From Adiantum capillus-veneris (lineage: Eukaryota; Streptophyta; Polypodiopsida; Polypodiales; Pteridaceae): a stretch of DNA of 64,000 bases. Made by a program: the position numbers and the translations under genes. Within the stretch, counting starts at the first letter, position 1; each line of letters begins with the position of its first letter. The notes under the pieces are model-generated. The model was not told the DNA's origin and made no database searches. It saw only the letters and a program-made list of their open reading frames with translations. This document shows positions 47,018 through 57,203 of this stretch, one piece after another. The DNA is taken from positions 124,788,470 to 124,852,469 of the forward strand of contig CM043962.1 in NCBI GenBank assembly GCA_014529385.2. The letters are read 5' to 3'.

Positions 47018-48418
47018 TTAATCAAAGGGATCTGTATCGCCTCTTCTTTTGAATAACTTGATTCTTTTCCCTGCAATGGGAATCTTCATTTTTGTACCAT
47101 CTAATTCATGCAAGGTATAAGTTGCATTCCCATGTACATGCTGAACCACATAAGGACCAAACCATCTCTTTGAAAGCTTTCTTATTGCTGAATGTTGGTT
47201 TTCAAGACTACTGTCATACACCAACATCCAATCACCTTCCTCATCAATAGCTTTAGGTCTGAGCCTATGCCTCTTGTCGAATTTGTCCTTATTCTTTAAC
47301 CTTGCATCTTTTAATCGTGCTACTGAAATCTCAATATCTTGGGGCCTTCTTTCTAGATGTTTTATGCGCAAAGCAAGAAGGTCTTTCCTACTCATTCCAT
47401 CTTCCCAAGGCAATACATTCCATGTGGGAATTACATCCTCAATTGGCATTATAGGTTTTTGACCATACATCAACTCAAAAGGCATATAACCAGTAACCGA
47501 GCTATGAGTTGTACGATCAGCCCATAGAGCATAAGGCAACAACCTAGGCCACTCTCCCATTTTACCTTTGCAGGCCTTAGCTAAATCTTTAATGATAGGA
47601 GGATGCCCACGCTCTGATTTACCATTTCCCTCAGGATTATATGCATTAGTGAGAGCAACTTTAATGCCCAACCTAGAGAAAAGCTCCCTTGCTTTGTCAG
47701 CATCCAACTCACCCCTGTCCAGCTATTATTTTCCCAACACAACCATAATGGCTAATTTCATCATCCAAAGGAACTTACATACCTCTTCTGTGTTATTAGT
47801 TCTTAGAGCACGACCTTCAACCTGATTGGTTAAGTCTTCTCATGCAAGCACTATGTATCTCATTTGCCATAAGCCCAATGGCATTGTAACCAGATCTACT
47901 ACCCACTTGTAATGCATGGCCAATGGGTAAGTAGGGTGCAACCCATCACGATGACGTACATTTGAATACATTTGACAGGTTTCACAGGACTCCACAAAGT
48001 GAGATACATCTTTATACATACCTTTCCACCAATACCTCTCTTTCATTTTAGTGAAGGTGGCCCATACACCTCTATGTCCAGCATAAAGACTCTTATGAAA
48101 CTTTTTCATAAGCTCATTTTGAGCGTCCTTATCATTCACGACTCTCATTGGCATTCCATTTCTTTGTTTTGGATGCTTCCATAAGTACCCATCTTTCAAA
48201 AAGTATCCATAGGCCTTTCTCCGTATTCTTTTGAACTCTTGATCTGTCCACCCTTCTTGCCTTGTCAAAGTGCTCAGATAGCGTCCAATGAGCAACCAGT
48301 CACCTTGATATAGGTCCTCTGTAAATGACTCAAGTGCATTTGATAGGCAAACATGATCACCCTTGGCATGAGAGATACTATAGAACTGTGTGCCTACATC
48401 ATCGCCCTCGACAACCAT
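47018..48418 (-). pseudogene. Integrase of the family-A element
   Basis: On the minus strand, 48418-47840 carries the HHCC zinc site (FHKSLYAGH ... CETCQ) and the first core Asp (VDLVTMPLGLW). After a stop/shift around 47720-47840, 47707-47018 carries the rest of the core with NPEGNGKSERG (catalytic Glu). The C-terminal domain follows (KRWFGPYVVQHVHGN), ending RRGDTDPFD. The intact CETCQ here shows what the two + strand copies at 0-6 kb lost. Broken by at least one stop. Confidence 0.9.
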
Positions 48419-48819
48419 GTCTTCTTATTTTTAATACCTTGCTCTTGAAAGCATATCTGCAACTGGATTATCTTTCCCTGCAATATGCTTAAATTCTGGA
48501 TTTCAAGGATTTTATGTAGGCAATCCATCTCAACATAGCAATGTCGAGAGTTGAGCAACTTGTTATCATTCCAAGAAGGGGTAGACAATCAGTCTCCACT
48601 ATTACATTTGCTCCTATCAAATACTCTTTGTCACATTTTAAAGTTGTGACTACTCCCCATAACTCTCTTTTTACCTGTGGATAGTTGCATTGACGAGCAC
48701 TTAGGACCAGGGATTTCAAAATGACGTGATTACACTATAATTTTAGGTTAATAAAAATAGAAATGCAAAATAACAAATATTTTATTAATTGACATTCATC
48801 TTTTTTGACCTCCAAGGAG

Positions 48820-48925
48820 ACCTGGAGACCGGCTCGTAGCCCGACGGGCCCCTCGGGCTAGTGAGTCTTCTTGGCGGTCATGTCAGGTAAAGCTATTTGC
48901 CCGTCGGGCCCGCTGTAGCTCAGTA
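48820..48925. promoter_or_regulatory. Left subterminal GC-palindrome cluster of the hAT-type element
   Basis: GCCCGACGGGCCCCTCGGGC near 48838 and GCCCGTCGGGCCCG near 48899 stand out in AT-rich DNA. The right end has matching motifs near 49940-50035. Subterminal repeats of this kind are known transposase-binding sites in hAT elements; that role is inferred here. Confidence 0.55.
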
Positions 48926-49060
48926 TGCTATCTCTTCTTTCAAGTATTATTCAAACCAAACATTAGTGTTATAATCAATATCACACACAAGCGTAGTAGT
49001 GAAGCCTGAAGGGAATAAACCTCAATCTACTCAAACATGAGCAAGCAAATACAACGGCGG

Positions 49061-49800
49061 TGAATCAAATATGTGATCAGTCCATCCCAAAAGTAGAGAT
49101 ATCGACCCAAAGATTCACCTTCCTACCTCCTTTCATGAATCAGTCCAGTACAAAAAAGAACTAATGACCCATGATTGGAGCTCTAATCGAAATAGCAAGC
49201 AAATGCAGCGGTGAATCAAACATATGATCAGTGCATCTTAAAAGTAGAGATATCGACCCAAAGATTCACCTTCCTACCTCCTTTCATGAATCAGTCCAGT
49301 CCAAAAAAAAACTAATGACCCATGATTGGAGCTCTAATCGGAATAGCAAGCAAATACAGCGGTGAATCAAACATGTGATCAGTCCATCCCAAAAGTAGAG
49401 ATATCGACCCAAAGATTCACCATTCTACCTCCTTTCATGAATCAGTCCAGTCCAAAAAAGAACTAATGACCCATGATTGGAGCTCTAATCGGAATAGCAA
49501 ATACAGCGGGGTGAATCAAACATGTAATCAGTCCATCCCAAAAGTAGAGATATGGACCCAAAGATTCACCTTTCTATCTCTTTTCAAGAATCAGTTCAGT
49601 CCAAAAAAGAACTAATGACCCATGATAGAAGTTCTAATAAATATAGCAATCAATTTATCAAATATAACGGTGAACCAAACATGAGATCAGTCCATCCTAA
49701 ATGTAGAGATACCGACCCAAAGATTCACCTTTCTACCTCCTTTCAAGAATCAGTTCAATCCAAAAAAGAACTAATGATCCATGATCAGAGTTACATTAAG
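49061..49800. repeat. Five ~151-bp tandem repeats inside the hAT-type element
   Basis: Units start with TGAATCAAA at 49061, 49212, 49363 and 49512, and TGAACCAAA at 49671 (spacings 151, 151, 149, 159). Each contains GATCAGTCCATCC, AGAGATATCGACCCAAAG and ACTAATGACCCATGAT. The last unit is the most diverged. Confidence 0.92.
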
Positions 49801-49929
49801 TTTTAATTTTTTTTAAAGATTATTCATTTTTTTACATTTAGTTTTTCTTCTAAATTTTAAAGGATGACCAAATTTAGATGAAGAGGTGATGTGATGTGAT
49901 GTGAAGGGTTATATAGAGCTGCCAAATAT

Positions 49930-50040
49930 GGAGGGGGTACACGACGGGCCTTGCGGGATTCTTGCTTGTCTCGCCGGGCCCACCGGGTTTAATATGAAAC
50001 CCGGCGGGCCTGCCGGGATTGTTGGTTGTCCCGCCGGTTC
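49930..50040. promoter_or_regulatory. Right subterminal GC-palindrome cluster of the hAT-type element
   Basis: Repeated CGACGGGCC, CGCCGGGCCCACCGGG, ACCCGGCGGGCCTGCCGGG and CCCGCCGG motifs, the counterpart of the left cluster. Confidence 0.55.
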
Positions 50041-50336
50041 TACGTTTTCTACCGGTTTTTGTAGGTCATGACATTAGATATGTTATTAACATGAAAAAAT
50101 AGTGATAATAACAACAATAATTAACATTTAACAAAATGCGTCATCGCGTAATTAAAATCCCTGCTTAGGAATTTTGCTCCAAACCTCACCACATATCGCT
50201 TACCATCATTATCATCTTGCCCAATCGCCCATCCAATTCCTGTGGGGCTAGTATCCACTGTCACAATTACATATCTTCCACATTCATAGTTTGCTTTTCT
50301 CAAAGTTGGAGATAAGCATCAACTTCTTTAATTTCT

Positions 50337-51399
50337 TCATGGCATGGGTATGCATTTCTTCCCATTGAAAATCCAGATAACATAAAACACGCATGCACCC
50401 AAGAACCTTCGAACCTCAGTGACATTTATACATTTCTCTTTTATTCTCTGGATTACATCAATCTTTGCAGGACAAGGACTTCTACCATATGGCCCGCACA
50501 TATTTCCCACAAGAAGAACTTCATTCACACCAAACACTGACTTTTGGCCAGACAAGGTAAGGTTCACCTCTTCCAAACTTGACAAGATATTATCACAATC
50601 ATTGATATGGGTTGCCACATAGTTTCGGCACCCCCTCGAGTCTAGAGCCACATCTTTGTCACTTACATCACATCCTTTGATTGGCACATCATCAAAGAAA
50701 GGAATTGTAGTTTGAGGTATGAAGTCACGTAGGACTTTTTTCATACCATTCATCATATGTGCAACTAAATTAGTTGCCCCGTGAGGTAAGGTGCACATCC
50801 TTACTAAACCCAAGGGTTTCCTCATGGTAGTCAGGTCCCTGCTTTCCATTGCTAGTTGTAACTGCTCATACCCTGAGTAAAAATCTCCCATAGAATATAT
50901 TGCCCTCCCTGCAAATGCCTCTGCAAACTCATTGTCAATTGGCCCTATACCCACATTTCTGATTGTCACCTTATTTACAGGTTGCATATCCTGAATAAAT
51001 CGTAAAGAACCATTTTTTCTTCGGAACTGTGAACCAACTGTTTGAATATGGAGCACAAGAAGGCTCCAAGATACCCATCTTGATCTTTTCATTAAGCAAC
51101 TCAATGAGTTTTGGCAAATGAACCTTTGGAACAGGAATTGGTCTCAAGCTCCAAGGTACATGAGGGATAGTGAAGATCACCATAGGAGAAACAATGGATG
51201 GATCAACACAACCTATCTCGTAAGGCTCAAATGCAAAAGCTTTTCCATGTTTGGCAAGCATGTATTCAAAGCATATCTTTTCAGCTTTTGTCAAACTGTC
51301 CTCGCAACCAACCTTTAACTCTTTCAAAGAATCCTTTGTGAACTTGTGTCCAATCTTGCTTGGGTCACGAAGGCTAGGTTGAAAAGCAGCTTGTTCCAT
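50337..51399 (-). pseudogene. Reverse transcriptase of the family-A element
   Basis: 51399-50971 gives the pre-RT region (HVPWSLRPIPVPK, LNEKIKMGILEPS). 51104-50337 gives RT with FIQDMQPVNKVTIRNVGIGP, DFYSGYEQLQLAMESRDLTT, CTLPHGATN, FFDDVPIKG (catalytic DD) and VTEVRRFLGACVFYVIWI. The two parts are in different frames around 51000. The fungal-like CTLPHGATN and DDVPIKG motifs set this family apart from ordinary plant gypsy elements. Confidence 0.92.
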
Positions 51400-51835
51400 C
51401 TTATTTGTGCAGTCTTTTAGTAGAGGTTCACTTTCTTTGCCACAGACTTATACTTAGTCTCCACTCGTACATCAACACTTTGAGCATTTTTTAAATCCTC
51501 AATGACCTTGTACATTTCTATTGAGCATACTTTCACAACCTCACTTCCCATATGCAAATTGCAATCCATTAAAGACTACAAATCTTGCATAGTATCCACA
51601 AAAGAACACTCATCAAACACACCTGCAATGCATTCATCATCTTCTAGCAAACCATTCATCTTCAAACCTCTTTGTACACTATTTACATTTTGTCGTTCAT
51701 CCCGCTTTAAGTCCTCACACTCTGTAAAAGCAATAGATCCATAGTCTGATAATCCTACAAAACCTGTAGAAAATGTTTCCTTTGCATATACATCATGCGA
51801 GAACCTTTCTCTTCTTGTACCACTGCAATCCCGCT

Positions 51836-52402
51836 CTACAATGGTACATGGCCAAAACCCCTCACATCCCTGTAGTCCTTGAACTCTTTGTTTGTCTTTG
51901 GCAAGGGTTTCTCTCTAAGACTTTCACGGTTCCTTTCATGGTCTACAGAAACAGTAAGGAACTGTATTGCACGCTTCCCATCCCTGCTCCTTATTCTTGC
52001 ATAAGCTGACCCATCATCCATCACCTTGGTTTCTATGCAAGTAGCAGTGATGTATGGCTGCCCAAGGATAAGAGGATATGTAGGCATCTCCTGTACAAAG
52101 AAATTATGGTCATCTTTCACATCCCCTATAGTCACCTTAACGTTTGGACAAGCTCCATATAGCTCCCCTGATGAGTTCTTTGCTGCACGAATCATCCATC
52201 CATGATTAATATCAATTGGCCATTTTCCTTTTTGATAAAGACTCTTTGATGTGAGGTTAATTTCTGACCCATGATCTATCAATGCAATGTATGGCTCTTC
52301 TAAGTCTCCCACTTTTACCAGCGTCTCAGTAGTTGCTCTTGCCCAGTGACTGTTTAAGTAATAGCTCTTGTGAGTGGTCTCCACTTCATCTTCATCATCC
52401 AA
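51836..52402 (-). pseudogene. Retropepsin-type protease of the family-A element
   Basis: An open stretch of 188 codons. ALIDHGSEINLTS near residue 43 is the active-site loop (D-H-G in place of D-S/T-G), and YPLILGQPYI is the usual ILG motif. It is in the same frame as the upstream gag, separated by a stop at about 52490. It would cleave the Gag-Pol polyprotein. Confidence 0.85.
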
Positions 52403-52489
52403 GAAGCGAACGTGTTTTAATCCTCCCCTAGACTTGTAGCAGCATCCATCAATAGTTTCATCACCTTGTTTTCCATAGACCTGTACACC

Positions 52490-54229
52490 TTACGCATTTA
52501 AAGTCTCTTCTTCACCCTGTACATGGATAGATTCAGTAAGAGACTGCCACTTCCTCTTTATGATATCAATTATTTCTTCGTGGAATTCCCGCTTTGCTAT
52601 ACCAAGGACCTCACCCAAGGTAAATTTCACCTTACTGTTTAGAATCCTCTCTTCCAAAACCTTTTTGAGATCCGTTGCTGCCTCTATATCGGATTGGAGT
52701 TTGTAGGCTGGACCCTTTGCTTTGGATTTTGTTGCATCCTTCTTCTTTTCTTTAGAGGCTTCTTGCATAGGAACTTCGGGGACAGGCATCTGTTGTGGGG
52801 AAGGTGATCTAGGAGGCACTGTGTCATTTCTACCTCCACTCCTTGTTGCCCGCTTTGAAGGCCCTTCATCCCCATTCTCGCGCATATGTTTCTCTTCAAC
52901 AATGGCCTCATTTTCTTGACATTTGGCAATATATGCATGCACTTACAAAGAGTCCACAGGGTCATTCCAACTTGTTTCAAGCCGAATCCAATCTCCAGCT
53001 TCATGTAAAACCTCTGTAGTCATTTTACCCTTCATAGCAGACTCTATAGCACATGGCCATAGCTCTCCAATACCATTAGATTCCTCTTCTCCAACCTTGA
53101 CAAATCCTTTTTTCTTAATAGGATCCACCTTCAACCCATAGGCTGCTGCCTCAACCATCAAGATGGCATGGCTAGTAGCCATGTCCTCAACTAGTTTCTT
53201 CATCCCACCTTTGCCAAAGTTTGTTCCCAAGAGCTTACCTGTTTCACTTAAGTGAATTTTTCCATCTTTAAAGAAAACGAGCTCCTTTGTCAAAGCGTCT
53301 TTAAAACTTTCACAATCCCTCCTTCCATGGTCAATATTATCACACCATATGCATCTATTGACAAAGCCTTCTCTGGTTTGCTGTCGTTGCGCTGTAGATT
53401 GACCTGATGGTCGTCCCTTTTCTTCTAGCCTTGTAAGCTTTAACTTGAGCTCTTGCATTCCCTTGACAATATCATCTAGAATGGACTTGTCACTCTTTGG
53501 AACCACAATAACAGGCTTTATAGGACTCTCGGAAACACTTGGGACTTGAGTAGGGTTAACTATCATCTTGTCTCTTCGTCATTGACGCTTAGTTAGCAGC
53601 GAAATGGCGTCTTCAACATCATTCCAATTAGTCTTTAAGCCTTGTTCCGCATCCTTATCCTAAACTAGTAGCTCTAACTTCTCTTGAATATTTTTACCTG
53701 GTGCCTGAAAAAAGAGCTCTGTATTCTTTGAGTTTAGTGTAGCCTTTTCAGTCCTTGATAGTTGATCATAACGGCATTCAAATTCCCTTAAGAGTTCGGT
53801 AGGCGAGAGCCCCTCTTTTGGCCGAACTACCCACTCTACGAAAGTCCTCTTTATTACCCTTTCGGAGTCCTGCATGAAATACTCTTCCTTCAAGGCTAAT
53901 TTGAATCCTTCCCAAGTTGCCCCATGATCATTTCTAATTCCCCTTACATGATCTCTGTTCTCGGGAACCACAGCAAGTTCAAAACTTTGCACCATCTCTG
54001 CTTCGGGCACTCGATGAAGCTCCATCTCCTTTACATACCCAAAAAGATAATTTATTACATCTTTACCTTTAAATTGGTCCAATTTCTTCACCACAGGTTG
54101 AAGCGCTTTCGTTGAGGAGAGCTCCCTCCCTTCTGCAGCTTGCTGCTGCAACATAAACACTGCAAAAGCTTGAAACATTCGCAATGTGACTGGATCAAAC
54201 CGAACCCCCTGTTGCTCTTGTTGCTCCAT
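52490..54229 (-). pseudogene. gag of the family-A element
   Basis: The ATG at 54229 (MEQQEQQGVRFDPVTLRMF) opens a capsid-like gag (LDQFKGKDVINYLFGYVKEME, YFMQDSERVIKRTFVEWV). One frame continues through stops near 53660, 53570 and 52943. The zinc knuckle CIWCDNIDHGRRDC is at 53312-53353, and a basic, Ser/Pro-rich linker (KEKKKDATKSKAKGPAYK) follows at about 52700. With only a few stops in 580 codons, decay is limited. Gag would form the virus-like particle and bind the RNA. Confidence 0.88.
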
Positions 54230-54313
54230 AGCTTTAAACCTTTATTTTGAGACTTTAAATGAAGCTTTTGAACCCTCACCCTAGCCTACTTCGCATCAGG
54301 CTCACCAAAAACG

Positions 54314-55618
54314 TGTCAAGAAGTGCGCAGTGCGACTAGTAAAGCGTCGGGCCTCTGACTGTGAGGATTCGTAGCATAATTAAGCAAGGCGTAGACGATT
54401 TGAAGCCAAAAAACACTAAAAAAGAACAAAACTCCAGCCATGAAAGCTCCAATTTCAAAAATAACCAATACTAACTCAAAACTCTTGTGTGTGTGAAGAT
54501 TAGGTGTAGCCTCGCTCCCAATTGCACAGATGCAGTGCTCATTCGGCTTGTTAAAACCCCTAAATTTACGCTTTGATTCTTCATCGTGACCATTTCATGG
54601 AAGTTTAAGTACTTCATTGGAGAATCCCAAGTAGTTATTTGACGAGGGGAAACCCCAATTGGAGGCCTCACAGCCTCAACCATGTAGTGGAAGCGGCACG
54701 GGACTGCACTAGCACCCTGTAGAGGAATGGTTGTATCTCCTTGCTCATGTGCCCAAATGAGCTCATTCTTGGCTCTAAAACCCACACAACTTGAGAAACA
54801 AGACCAGCATCGTTGATGTGGAATTTTGAGCTATTTTGAGCATTTTTAAGGCTATTTTTGGCCAATTGCAACCCAAAAATGACCCTTTTTGTCCGTAAAA
54901 AGCCCAAACGAGCTGGGAAAAATCCCTAAAATTGTGGCAAAATCCCATTGGGCTCAAATTCATGTTGAACCTCATTTTCCCACTTGGTAAGCACTTTGGA
55001 GAGTTCTTTCACGCCAGTGCAGAAAACCTGCTATTTTTGGCCGAGATTGCCCGCATTGAACTTTCTAGGAAAAACGAGCGTGCCACTTCGAAACACTTGA
55101 CATTTTTACATTCCCAAAGAAAATTAGGCATATATTTATGTGTAAAAGCATTCCATGGTGCCAGGTATAGGGCCTCGCCCTCCCAATAAGGTATGTACAC
55201 GATTGGAACGGTGGCATTCATTTTTGCATATATCATGGCTCAAATTCATGTTGAACCTCATTTTCCCACTTGGTAAGCACTTTGGACAGGTCTTTCACGC
55301 CAGCGCAGGAAACCTGCTATTTTTGGTCGAGATTGCCCGCATTGAACTTTCTAGGAAAAACGAGCGTGCCACTTCGAAACACTTGACATTTGTACATTCC
55401 CAAAGAAAATTAGGCATATATTTATGTGTAAAAGCATTCCATGGTGCCACGTGTAGGGCCTCACCCGCCCAGTAAGGTATGTACACGACTGGAACCGTGG
55501 CATTCATTTTTGCATATATCACACTATGTACATTATATCATTTGGTCCCACATATCATAAACATTAAGAGTGAGGTAGATACTTTAATTTCACATTATGA
55601 ACGTGCCATGGAACGACA
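54314..55618 (-). repeat. 5' LTR of the family-A element (1305 bp), with 286-bp internal duplication
   Basis: Contains two tandem copies of a 286-bp segment beginning GGCTCAAATT at 54951 and 55237. Removing one copy gives about 1019 bp, matching the partner LTR minus its own small duplication. Confidence 0.9.
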
Positions 55619-56070
55619 ACGCAATGGCACTTTTCATCCAAAACTTGTTCGTCTCCTCGAGCTCTTCGATTTGAGTTCTAGGTTTGCATCAATCCGAGTT
55701 CGCAGCAGAAAGTTATGTTGTTTTTATTGCAATTGAGCTTGACACAGCTTTCTTCGTCGTACTTCTTCGTGAAGCGTCCGCGATCGTTTTTCTAATTTTG
55801 GCATTAACTTTTTGAGAAAATTTAGCTTTTTGCTATTTGTATTGTGGCCGTCAATCTTGCATCTCACGCCACTCTATTTTGAGGACTCTTTTATTATTAA
55901 CGTCTCCTTTACCCTGCCTTTTTGGGTAACATCTCTCACATCTTTGGACGTTCCTTGAGCATCCTTCTTCCGTTTATCGTTCATAGAACGCAGTCCTCAT
56001 ATTTCTCTCTTTCTCAATTGCGGCCTTCACCATATATGGTGTGCAGATTCTACGATCTTATCTTATACAT
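55619..56070 (+). other. 452 bp between family A and family F, probable copia leader
   Basis: No ORF motif. It starts ACGCAATGGCAC; joined in thought to the left flank of family A it gives a 15-bp-spaced GCGCAATGG repeat. It probably belongs to the leader of the copia element whose LTR is at 45332 and gag at 62089. Confidence 0.4.
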
Positions 56071-57203
56071 TGTCAGGAGTTTTTTGGAGCAAGGGATTGC
56101 GCATATGTACATACCCATGCATGGTGCATCAAATAAAGTATTGCCCATTTTCCAGAGCCAGGTGGTAACGTGGGGCCCACATGTGTACAGGAGGACAGCA
56201 TGTACATAGTGCATCGATTTTTACTATCACCAGTACTAGTGTGTTTTTTCTACAATAATGAGGAGTTGGTAGCGCGTAAAACTTCTCGAGGAAGCTATCT
56301 GCGGGCCGATGACATGAGGTAAGCAGGTGCGCCACATGGCATCTAGTGGCGTAAGGAGGCCGAACGGGGTCAATACTTGCACGCCGAGAAGTATGGACAC
56401 GACGTGGGTGTTTTCTTGTGATACTTATGCAAAAATGTCATCATGAGGACCACTTTTTGGGGCCACTTCAGGTGGTTGCGGGATGCATTATTGGGAAAAA
56501 CTGAGTGCGAGGTGTGCGGATGATGCAAAAAGGTGACAACTATGCACTGCGAGGTCAGTTTTGGCCTGTTCGGGATCCGTTTGAGGTCATCTAAAAGGCC
56601 AAGGGTGCCCAACTAATAAAGCTAAGTGTGGGAGCTGAAAAAACAGAGAGAAGACCAGAAAAAAGTGAAGAAGAGAGGAGGAACATCCGCAGGTGTTTTT
56701 TTGGGGGTTTTTGGAGCCTGTTTTGGCCGTAAACTGCTCATCCGATGTCGGATTTGAGCACTTTGACATTGTAGACTGGGGTTTTCGGCTGTTCCGGACG
56801 CGATGGCACTGTCCATTTTGCCAAATTCCTCATTATTTTTCTGCTGTTTTGGCTATGTAAGTTTCTCATATGAGCGAAGCTTCCGCTCCAGTTTGTGATT
56901 GTATCTGGTATCTTTTACCCATATTGTGTGAGCTATTTGCCCCATTGGTGTTGGCCCAAGCTCAATTGTATCTAAACATCAGAAATTCTCCTCTTTTGAG
57001 CTGAGTTTTTTGGGTGTGTGTGTGTGTGTGGAGTGGGCAAGTGGATAGTCTCTCCCCTCTCACTCCAGAGGTGTGTTCCCTGTCTCGGCCATGTGTGTTG
57101 TGTAAGCCGAGTGGTGCCCCATCGTGTGTGTGTATCTTCCCAAGAGTGTGTGTCGGGTTGTTATAGAGGCACTCTGTGTGTGTGTGTTTTCATCCCGCTC
57201 ACA
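56071..57203 (+). repeat. Family F LTR 1 (1133 bp)
   Basis: Starts TGTCAGGAGTTTTTTGGAGC and ends CATCCCGCTCACA. It is followed by TTCTTTTGGCTGCCCCACGG, the candidate primer-binding region. Several (GT)n patches lie near its end. Confidence 0.92.

Larger units (their letters stand above)
48708..50163. mobile_element. 1456-bp non-autonomous hAT-type element with internal satellite
   Basis: The left end starts CAGGGATTTCAAAATG and the right end finishes AAAATCCCTG, giving a 9-bp terminal inverted repeat CAGGGATTT. It is flanked by CTTAGGAC (48700-48707) and CTTAGGAA (50164-50171), an 8-bp target duplication with one mismatch. Short CAGGG-type ends and 8-bp duplications are the hAT superfamily pattern. 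No transposase is present. Both subterminal regions hold clusters of CCCG/CGGG palindromes, and the middle holds five ~151-bp tandem repeats. Confidence 0.88.
48489..50303 (-). pseudogene. RNase H of the family-A element, split by a DNA transposon
   Basis: The N-terminal part is at 50303-50164 (YECGRYVIVTVDTSPTGIGW, VVRFGAKF). The rest resumes at 48707-48489 (LSARQCNYPQVKRELWGVV, CLPLLGMI, AMLRWIAYI). The split is exactly at the hAT-type element. RNase H removes the RNA strand after reverse transcription; here it cannot be made. Confidence 0.9.
45779..55618 (-). mobile_element. Family-A Ty3/gypsy element, full length, minus strand
   Basis: A 9.8-kb element including a nested 1456-bp hAT-type insertion. 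LTRs: 45779-46830 (3') and 54314-55618 (5'); in element sense they run from TGTCG to TTGACA. The polypurine tract AGAGGGGGTGGA is at 46831-46842 on the minus strand. The sequence after the 5' LTR (TTTTTGGTGAGCCTGATGCG) is not the usual initiator-Met site. Flanks GCGC and ACGC fit a 4-bp target duplication with one transition, which is tentative. Gag, zinc knuckle, protease, RT, RNase H and integrase are in gypsy order with stops and shifts. No chromodomain was seen. Confidence 0.93.

Noticed and set aside
49061-49800. Regularly spaced repeats suggestive of a CRISPR-like array
   Set aside because: The ~151-bp units are contiguous tandem repeats without unique spacers, inside a plant DNA transposon.
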